26,817 bases of DNA from contig NAOQ01000694.1 of the NCBI GenBank assembly GCA_002751075.1, positions 7,569 to 34,385 on the forward strand, in the 5' to 3' direction. The notes below the pieces were generated by a model. That model made no database searches and had not been told where the DNA came from. It saw only the letters and a program-made list of their open reading frames with translations. The translations under genes and the position numbers were made by a program. Positions within the stretch are counted from its first letter, which is position 1. Each line of letters begins with the position of its first letter. The stretch comes from Ichthyophonus hoferi. Lineage: Eukaryota; Opisthokonta; Ichthyosporea; Ichthyophonida; Ichthyophonidae. This document shows, piece after piece, positions 20,880-26,817 of the stretch.

Positions 20880-21146
20880 TTTAGTCAATCACTACATATA
20901 TATTTATTTTCTACTTGGAATAATATAAGACCAACCAATAGAACTGCAGACATACCTGGAAAACCAGTTGAATCTTTTAATGCCTACCAATCAATTGGCT
21001 TAAAAGCAAGCCTTAAGGAAAGATGGAAGCAATCAACTCTTTCCAACGCTAGCCCAGCGGAAAATACTTACACAAATAATCAATCATCAATAACAGATTA
21101 CTATAAAATATTTGCAAATTTTTGTTCTACATTAAAGTTTCATTGA
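20880..21146 (+). other. Open frame of 88 codons without a start codon, possible 3' exon
   Basis: Open between TAG at 20877 and TGA at 21144. The second half reads like protein (PGKPVESFNAYQSIGLKA, LKERWKQSTLSNASPAENTY), with candidate acceptors ATAATATAAG and GAACTGCAG upstream. No ATG in frame. It may be a terminal exon of an unrecognised plus-strand gene, or chance openness. Confidence 0.22.
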
Positions 21147-21188
21147 ACAAATAGTACAACCCGTATCTATAGGAGATGACTAGAATGC

Positions 21189-21320
21189 TGTACATATACA
21201 ACATAGGCAAAGTAGCGATAGTTATAACTCTGTAGTTAATTAATGCTGGGTTCTGCAGTATTCTGTATATAAAAAACTACATTTGGAAAATATAATAAAG
21301 TTTTGATCCTGTTAGAGTTT
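21189..21320 (+). mobile_element. Dispersed LTR-like repeat, copy 5 (subfamily B), 5' part only
   Basis: Begins TGTACATATACAACATAGG, then GTAGTTAATTAATGCTGGGTT and TTTGGAAAATATAATAAAG, matching the first half of copies 4 and 6. The second half is absent. Confidence 0.6.
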
Positions 21321-21339
21321 CATACACATGATCTTCATC

Positions 21340-21535
21340 TATATAATTTCATTACTATACTACTGCACTATTATACTATTGTACTATAATACAACTAGAC
21401 TATTGTGCTATTAAACTGCTAAACTGTTATACTATACTGATATACTATTATGCCAATATGCTACTATGCTACTATACTATTATAATATTGTATTATTATA
21501 CAACTATATATTGTACTGATATATTATTAATTGGC
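21340..21535. repeat. ACTATT/ACTATA-rich degenerate simple repeat
   Basis: A run of units such as TACTATTATACTATTGTACT with no coding potential. Similar short patches occur near 22000-22090. Confidence 0.7.
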
Positions 21536-22280
21536 TTGCCAAATATAATTATCAATCATAATGCCATCCATGCTATCAATCAAAACATTACAACCTAAGT
21601 TAATCTATATATACATGCACATATATATTGTATACGTGATAACTACAATCTAATTGTGGTTGCGAATAAATGGCTACAGTCTTGTTAATACTAGGAGAAG
21701 CAACACGCAGTCTTGACAAGTTGGCTTTCTGCACGTTTTTACCTTTTAAATGAGAATTTTAATCTACAAAATAAGAATTTTAAACTTCAATATGTGAATT
21801 TTAAGCTTCTATATTTGTACGGCGTGACCTGGGTTTAGTGTTGTAATTAATTTTTATTTTTATTAACTACTAGCAAATCTTATCTTTTCAAAGCTAAAAA
21901 TCCTTCTCATCTTTGTTTTTGGTTTTTATTGAATATTTTGATGATTCTCATATTGAAATTTGATATTCTCATTTTGAAGGTAAATAGGTATCTACCATAC
22001 TATCATACATCATCTTATAGTATTATAGTACTATAATATATACATAGATACATAGATACATATTAATATACTATCATACTAATAGTATGTTCCAAATTTT
22101 TCATGTAAACGTTACTAAATATAGTTAAATAATTTTATATAAAATAACTATGCGTGTCTATATATATAATATCTATTAGCGATAAAATATTATTTGATTA
22201 CAACAGATAACCGTTTCAATACAATAGATAACATGAAAATGGGATTGACCCATCGAGATTAGATTAGCCCATTGACACTA
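21536..22280. other. Non-coding upstream region of the secreted-protein gene
   Basis: AT-rich with no supported gene. A run of related short motifs (GAATTTTAATCT, GAATTTTAAACTT, GAATTTTAAGCTT) lies at about 21752-21806. Purpose unknown. Confidence 0.35.
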
Positions 22281-22281
22281 C

Positions 22282-22288
22282 ATAAATA
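22282..22288 (+). promoter_or_regulatory. TATA-like box of the secreted-protein gene
   Basis: ATAAATA about 95 bases before the ATG, in a stretch otherwise free of such elements nearby. A start of transcription 25-30 bases later would place the (CTAAACAA)n array at the beginning of the 5' UTR. Confidence 0.4.
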
Positions 22289-22307
22289 AGCAAAAACCAA
22301 AACAAAG

Positions 22308-22355
22308 CTAAACAACTAAACAACTAAACAACTAAACAACTAAACAACTAAACAG
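22308..22355 (+). repeat. (CTAAACAA)6 array in the presumed 5' UTR
   Basis: Six nearly perfect 8-bp units just ahead of the coding region. Unstructured A/C-rich leaders without upstream ATG are compatible with efficient scanning. Confidence 0.8.
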
Positions 22356-22380
22356 TTGCCTACACCTGGTTAGTATAACA

Positions 22381-22863
22381 ATGATTGGAATGATTCGCCT
22401 TTTTGTTTTATTATGCGCCGCTTTTGCCGCTGTCTCTGCTTCACCTCTGATTGGGGAGATGCCTGGATCTTTGGAGCCTGGATCTTTGGAGCCTGGATCT
22501 TTGGAGCCTGGATCTTTGGAGCCTGGATCTTTGGAGCCTGGATCTTTGGAGCCTGGATCTTCGGAGAAAACTTTTCGTGTATGTGCATCGATGGCTAGAT
22601 TTTGTTACGGTCCAACTGTTTGCAGCAAACTTGGTTTGAATGAGTGCCATGGGCTTTCAATTGTGTCTATGACCTTTTCTGTCAAACTATCTTATAGTTC
22701 AACAAAAAAACGTGTTACTTTTCAAAAATTCAAAGATTCCAACTGTTTAGTGCCACACACCAACTATGAATCTGCTTCTGTCGGTACATTAGACACATGC
22801 ATGGGTCCTGTTGCTAAGTATTTAGGATTCGTGAAATTGTACGTAACGATTTCTCATGCTTAA
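22381..22863 (+). CDS. Small secreted cysteine-rich protein with PGSLE tandem repeats, 160 residues
   Basis: A single open frame starts at ATG 22381 (a second Met is codon 4) and ends TAA. Residues 1-21 form a typical signal peptide (IRLFVLLCAAFAAVSAS). Residues 28-61 are seven PGS units joined by LE, encoded by a 15-bp minisatellite. The mature globular part (about 62-160) has six cysteines (VCASMARFC, TVCSK, ECHG, NCLVP, DTCMG), which suits three disulfide bonds. No known family is recognised. Fungal-type effectors, antimicrobial peptides and structural matrix proteins can all look like this. Without introns and next to an old LTR remnant, it lies in a fast-changing region. The secreted call is good; the function is unknown. 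Confidence 0.75.
   Translation: MIGMIRLFVLLCAAFAAVSASPLIGEMPGSLEPGSLEPGSLEPGSLEPGSLEPGSLEPGSSEKTFRVCASMARFCYGPTVCSKLGLNECHGLSIVSMTFSVKLSYSSTKKRVTFQKFKDSNCLVPHTNYESASVGTLDTCMGPVAKYLGFVKLYVTISHA
22462..22566 (+). repeat. In-frame 15-bp minisatellite, seven units
   Basis: GGATCTTTGGAGCCT units, almost without differences between copies, encode PGSLE. Near identity at the nucleotide level implies recent expansion or ongoing homogenisation. All three plus-strand frames stay open through it because 15 is a multiple of three. Confidence 0.95.
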
Positions 22864-22943
22864 TTGCATGAGAATGCGGATAAGAGCTTGGTTATTTATT
22901 TAATTTATAATTTTCCTTATTATATATAGTTATTAGCAACTAC

Positions 22944-23580
22944 TATTACATGTGTAGTCTGGAAAGATGGTTAGTGCAATTTATTGGTGTTAAATGCCCA
23001 TTAAAGATGATCCATCAAAACAAAGCCAGGCAATGGCAGAGGTCCAGCGACTATATAATCAGTCATTTCAGATCGAATGTTTGAGTTCACATAACTGCTT
23101 ATTTAGGCACCCTGCCTAATTGAAGTTCTGGTAACTTGTTAAATAATAAACATGTATCTTATATTATTTGTTCCGCGTGTCTGCAAAGGGACACGTTAAA
23201 ATGCCCCTTAATTCGAAATTTCTTCTCCTTTTAAACAAATATGGGTTACAGGAACGCTACTGACTACTTTCTGTTTTCAACAAGAAGCAAGAAAGGTTAT
23301 TCTGTCTAGCTTGCCCATTCATATGGGTACCCGTGTCAAAACAATCGAAATCGTTTGTTTGAATTACCATCATATCATAGGACAGAACTGACGACGAATT
23401 TACTATTACATTATTTCACAGATAGTACTTATAGTGCAGGCGATCCAAAAGGGCCAACGCCTTTCATAGTACACACTACTATAAATACGCGGAATCTCTC
23501 GTATTGTATTACTAGGTTCATACTTACAAAAAAACATAAAAACAAGATCAATACTCTTACTCAATTGAAGTCCTATTAAC
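22944..23580 (+). mobile_element. Fossil LTR retrotransposon end, second copy
   Basis: Positions 22944-23282 align over their whole length (about 339 bp) with the LTR at 3456-3793: shared TTGGTGTTAAATG, GACTATATAAT, CATTTCAGATC, TGCAAAGGGA and CCTTTTAAACAAATATGGG. Some internal sequence follows (around TTTGAATTACCATC). Broken and strongly diverged from the first copy, hence old. It lies about 80 bases after the stop of the secreted-protein gene and may supply its 3' end. Confidence 0.7.
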
Positions 23581-24640
23581 TAAGTATTGCAACACTAAAA
23601 GCTCTGGTCAAGCCATTGCCGAATGAAGAAAGTTTTCTAATAATCGCCATGGCTAAATTGGATTAGTTTTAACTTATTTTAATGAAAGTGCCACATTTCT
23701 GAGCGATCTAATTACTTAATGTATATATATATATTTATGTGAATAATTTGCTAGACCCATATGCTGGAAGGTATGATGCTATTATAGTACGTGCTTACAT
23801 TCCTAATAAACACCCAGGCGCCAGCAATCTAAATTAAGACGTTCTATTTTAAGCGTTCATGACACCAGTGCCAAGAAAGGTTATATAGGTGTATGTATTA
23901 TTGGTCAGACTGAATTGATTTGCACAAGGTTGTAGCCATGTTAATTAACTTACCCGGGTATAATCTTGGATCTACCAATGAGTGTATAGCCATTAAAGAC
24001 TTGTAAATAAATGAATGAACAAATAAAAAATAAATATCAGTATCTGTGGCAGTTCTAGCGACTTGTCCGCAGCTGTCGAAATCTTCAATTGTATGGCCGG
24101 TAGTAGTTAATATTGCTGGACCTGTATGAGTAATAGTATCAAAATCTAGCTATTATTATAAAATTTAATAATAGCTTATTCTGGTAAATTGTGAGTTCTA
24201 ATAATAAAATCTAATAAAGTCACTTGATTAGATCTGTCTTTAAGGCTCAATTCGCTAATCCAACTCATGATGGGTCAAAGAGATCCACTAGAATTGTCTG
24301 AACTTGCTACAGTACTTAAATACTATTGGTTTAAGACACATTATCAAGTTAATTGGCAAACCTAATCACATTTTTCACTAAAACCAATTAAAATATCCAC
24401 AAATCCGTGATAACTACCGATGAATTGCTATAGGTAGTGAAACGTAAATAAGCTCTAGGTATCACGTTTTCTGAAAGTATTTTATCATAAAGCTATGTTC
24501 TTTTACTATTATCTTTTCATAGAAGAGCTGCAGCTATTTAATATTTATGTCTATTTTTATTTTATATCATTAATAATTAATACAAAGACCAAGTAACGTA
24601 GAGTATAGTTAAGGAATGCTAACCTAACCGAAAATATAGT
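23581..24640. other. Non-coding, nothing recognised
   Basis: No open frame with protein-like composition, RNA gene or clear repeat. AT-rich throughout. Confidence 0.4.
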
Positions 24641-24892
24641 CGATTTCAGCTTGTGTTGTTATTATCTCCCCCAAGCTCAGAGTGGCAGCCGGCTATTGTA
24701 AGCAGAGAAATTAAGTTAAAAATTACAGTGTTTATATAGTGTCACGACAGAATCAAGAATTCCCAATCTGTCTCAGATAGAGCCCTCTTATACTTTGCAA
24801 ATATAGCTTTTTATATATAACATATTTCTGAACCCAGCATTAGTAAATTAGGTAATTATAACTATAGTTACTTTGCCTATGTTTTATATGTA
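24641..24892 (-). mobile_element. Dispersed LTR-like repeat, copy 6 (subfamily B)
   Basis: Read on the minus strand it begins TACATATAAAACATAGGC and has CTAATGCTGGGTTCAG, GTATAAGAGGGCTCTATCTG, TCTCTGCTTACAATAG, and ends AACAACACAAGCTGAAATCGAC. Same ends and nearly the same length as copy 4. Confidence 0.65.
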
Positions 24893-25235
24893 ATTATATT
24901 TGGAAAAAAGCCCTACATTTCTCCTTCACCTCTCCAAGCAGTCACATCCAGTTATCCGAATATCCAGATACTTATCTAATAATATATGGGGTATTTCTTT
25001 CGTCACATCTTCATTTTCCCCTCCCTTCATAATTTCCTTTTTTGGATCGCTTCCTGTCTCAAATAAAAAAGTTTATTTTTATTGAAGCTGTAAATGGTTT
25101 TAACACATAATATATAACCCACAGTGAGATATCGCCAAAGTTAACACAGCAATTCGACAATGAACTGTATAGCAGGGATGTAGATATTAAATATAAACAG
25201 AAATATATTAACTTGCTGTTATAGATATTTTATAT
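24893..25235. other. Non-coding spacer between repeat copies 6 and 7
   Basis: No protein-like frame; one 61-residue open frame at 24900-25085 has no family signature. Nothing else recognised. Confidence 0.35.
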
Positions 25236-25445
25236 TACTATTTTGTAGTTATTATCTTGCCCGTTATGAACGACAGCCGCAATTGCAAGCAGATAGTTAA
25301 ATAAAGGCAAAGAAGCTTTATTCAGTATAACTGCAGAAAAACAAGACGAGAGTTCTGCCACAGACAGAACCTTTTTATACTTTCCAAATATAACATACTG
25401 TAGACTACTTGATAATATGATTGCTACTTAATTAATCAATTGAGC
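25236..25445 (-). mobile_element. Dispersed LTR-like repeat, copy 7 (subfamily A)
   Basis: Minus-strand reading: TTGATTAATTAAGTAGCAAT, TATTTGGAAAGTATAAAAAGG, GTTCTGTCTGTGGCAGAAC palindrome, GAATAAAGCTTCTTTGCC, CTGCTTGCAATTGCGGCTG, then GATAATAACTAC. It lies about 240 bases beyond the stop of the RS-protein gene and in the same orientation, so its AATAAA could serve that transcript. Confidence 0.65.
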
Positions 25446-25683
25446 CTATAACTGTATCCCTGTACTCTCAGTCCTGCATTTTGTTTTCCATTAAAATTCC
25501 TAGTACAAAATTAAATAAAAATATACCAATTCCAAAGCGCATTAGAATATATCTCGTTTCTTTTCTTAGACATACATATAAGTAATATTGTTGCTACCAT
25601 GGAAGCCACTGTATGAATTAGTGTAGCAACCAGCACCATCTCCCCTGCCCCCTACTACATTTTATCATAACCATACATATATC

Positions 25684-26211
25684 TTAATGGTGATATCTGT
25701 CTGGTCTGTCTCTCTCTTTATCACTGTATTTTCGGTCTCTGCTTCGGCTTCTGCTTCTCTCCCGATCGTTTCTTTTGACATTTATTCTATCATTTTCATC
25801 TTTTTTTACCTCCTTCTCATGGTCTCCACTTGAGCTTCTATGTTTTCTATCTCTCTCTCGTAGCGCCTCTTTATCTTTCTCTCCATCATTGTATTGTCGG
25901 TCTCTACTTCGGCTTCTGTTTCTCGCTCGATCGTTTCTCTTGTCATTTAGTCTATTAGTCTCCACATTTTTTACCTCATTATTATGGTTATCATGGTCCC
26001 CACTTGGACTTCTACGCTTCCTATCTCTCTCCCTCTCCCTCTCTCCATCACTGTATTGTCGGTCTCTGCTTCGGCTTCGACTTCTCTTTCGATCGCTTCT
26101 TTTGCCATTTACTCTATTAGTTTTATCTTTCTTTACCTCCTTCTCAAGGTCACCACTTGGGCTTCTATGCCTCCCATTTCTCTCTCTATCTCTTCCCCTC
26201 TCCCTTTCTCC
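25684..26211 (-). repeat. Coding tandem repeat of about 54 residues in the RS domain
   Basis: Two full units start at K codons at 26103 and 25941, preceded by a partial unit and followed by a partial unit from 25776 that ends at the stop. Each unit has the order KR-DR-RSRSRDR, QYSDGE or like, RDRKHRSSSGDH, EVKK-E-NR. Divergence among units shows an older duplication than the 15-bp repeat in the secreted-protein gene. Confidence 0.85.
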
Positions 26212-26631
26212 CTCTTCCTCTCCCTGTTCCCTTTTATGTCTAACTGGACTTCTACCATCTCTGTTTCTCTTCCTGCTATCAATATCAATATCACCATATT
26301 TCCTTCCCTCTATCTTTCTATCCCTACTTCTACTCCTACTTCTATAACTCCTCCCCTCCTTCCCCCATCTCCCTCTCTCATCACTATGGGGACTATTGCT
26401 ATATTCTCTTCTCCTTCTCTCACTATCCAATCTGGATTCATTTCTGTCACCTTCCCTGACTGGCAGGCCAGACAAGGCAGTCCTTTGATGGGTGTGAATA
26501 CCACCAATAGCCTTATGCCCCAGATGTGCTAGTCGACTGGGGTGAATGCTATCATTAACATCCCATTTGACAGGCTGATTACTTGGTGCTTCTTCCCATT
26601 CCGAGTCAGTGCCACTTGCAGAACCAGGCTT
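25684..26631 (-). CDS. RS-domain (Arg/Ser-rich) protein, last exon; probable splicing-related factor
   Basis: The exon starts after an AG at 26632-26633 (or 26629-26630, a tandem TAGAAG acceptor) and ends at TAA 25684-25686, about 315 codons. The first 50 residues are ordinary sequence (GTDSEWEEAPSNQPVKWDV, then SIHPSRLAHLGHKAIGG). The rest is an extended RS/RE/RD domain with SRSRSRDR blocks. RS domains are phosphorylated by SR and CLK kinases and mediate contacts between splicing factors in the nucleus. No RRM, zinc finger, cyclophilin or other defining domain lies in the window, so the exact member cannot be named. The 5' exons lie beyond the right edge. A start at an internal alternative codon is unlikely because the frame is open and protein-like up to the acceptor. 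Confidence 0.8.
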   Translation of the reverse strand, partial: KPGSASGTDSEWEEAPSNQPVKWDVNDSIHPSRLAHLGHKAIGGIHTHQRTALSGLPVREGDRNESRLDSERRRREYSNSPHSDERGRWGKEGRSYRSRSRSRDRKIEGRKYGDIDIDSRKRNRDGRSPVRHKREQGEEEGERERGRDRERNGRHRSPSGDLEKEVKKDKTNRVNGKRSDRKRSRSRSRDRQYSDGERERERDRKRRSPSGDHDNHNNEVKNVETNRLNDKRNDRARNRSRSRDRQYNDGEKDKEALRERDRKHRSSSGDHEKEVKKDENDRINVKRNDRERSRSRSRDRKYSDKERDRPDRYHH

Positions 26632-26736
26632 CTATATTTGTATGGGATATAGGTAGGGAAAAAAGTCAGATGAGAGTTGTAGATTGGGTATATAGACGGT
26701 TAAGGACCTTCAGAAGTAGATTATGTATGTAGTTAT

Positions 26737-26817
26737 ATACACACATACATACATACATACACACATACATACATACATACATACATACATACATACATAC
26801 ATACATACACACATACA
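26737..26817. repeat. (ACAT)n microsatellite running off the right edge
   Basis: About 20 tetranucleotide units with ACAC interruptions. It lies about 105 bases upstream, in gene orientation, of the RS exon and would be transcribed as (UGUA)n in that pre-mRNA. Confidence 0.9.

Noticed and set aside
22370-22650. Four further frames across the PGSLE minisatellite, including one with repeated AWIFG
   Set aside because: A 15-bp array keeps every frame open; only the frame from 22381 has a signal peptide, cysteines and a sensible stop.
25775-26532. Long Ser/Leu/Pro-rich plus-strand frames opposite the RS exon
   Set aside because: Complement of RS/RE codons; composition and lack of splice or start context mark them as shadows.

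Overview
This is an AT-rich, low-density eukaryotic nuclear window. Protein-coding genes are split by GT-AG introns of about 150 to 2000 bases. The DNA between exons is full of microsatellites, pyrimidine tracts and old repeats. The lineage cannot be fixed from sequence alone. CBM14 (peritrophin-A) chitin-binding domains point towards an animal or a close relative. The PUF protein, however, has a repeat-5 helix (HGCCVIQRC) that I associate with the Puf4/Mpt5 type of fungi and amoebae rather than with animal Pumilio. I see no bacterial or organellar features, no tRNA or rRNA, and no CRISPR.

Layout, left to right. (1) 168-2624, plus strand: the 3' three exons of a gene whose product has an unidentified N-terminal region, four CBM14 domains, a Thr/Pro-rich tandem-repeat linker and a fifth CBM14 domain. 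(2) 3456-4085: a fossil LTR element end with a related copy at 22944-23580. (3) 4809-16592, minus strand: the main gene of the window. I assembled 19 exons by hand with consistent reading phase, and there is a tentative 20th at 18646-18706. It encodes a protein of about 800 residues with an acidic and low-complexity N-terminus, one CCCH zinc finger, a Gly/Asn/Arg-rich stretch and a complete eight-repeat PUF RNA-binding domain. (4) 16600-22280: mostly non-coding, with a tandem duplication and a few short open frames of doubtful status. (5) 22381-22863, plus strand: an intronless gene for a small secreted six-cysteine protein with a five-residue tandem repeat after its signal peptide. (6) 25684-26631, minus strand: the last exon of an RS-domain (Arg/Ser-rich) protein, probably tied to splicing.

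Dispersed through the window are seven copies, in both orientations, of one interspersed repeat family. Full copies are about 245-470 bp and are LTR-like, with a TATA box, then a short palindrome, then an AATAAA-type signal. Two copies carry expansions of a 22-bp minisatellite. The introns of the PUF gene carry strong C/T tracts on the coding strand, and one of them would be transcribed as a long (UGUA)n run, UGUA being the core of PUF binding sites. The PUF/CCCH protein and the RS protein are both RNA-binding or RNA-processing types, but nothing here shows that the genes work together.
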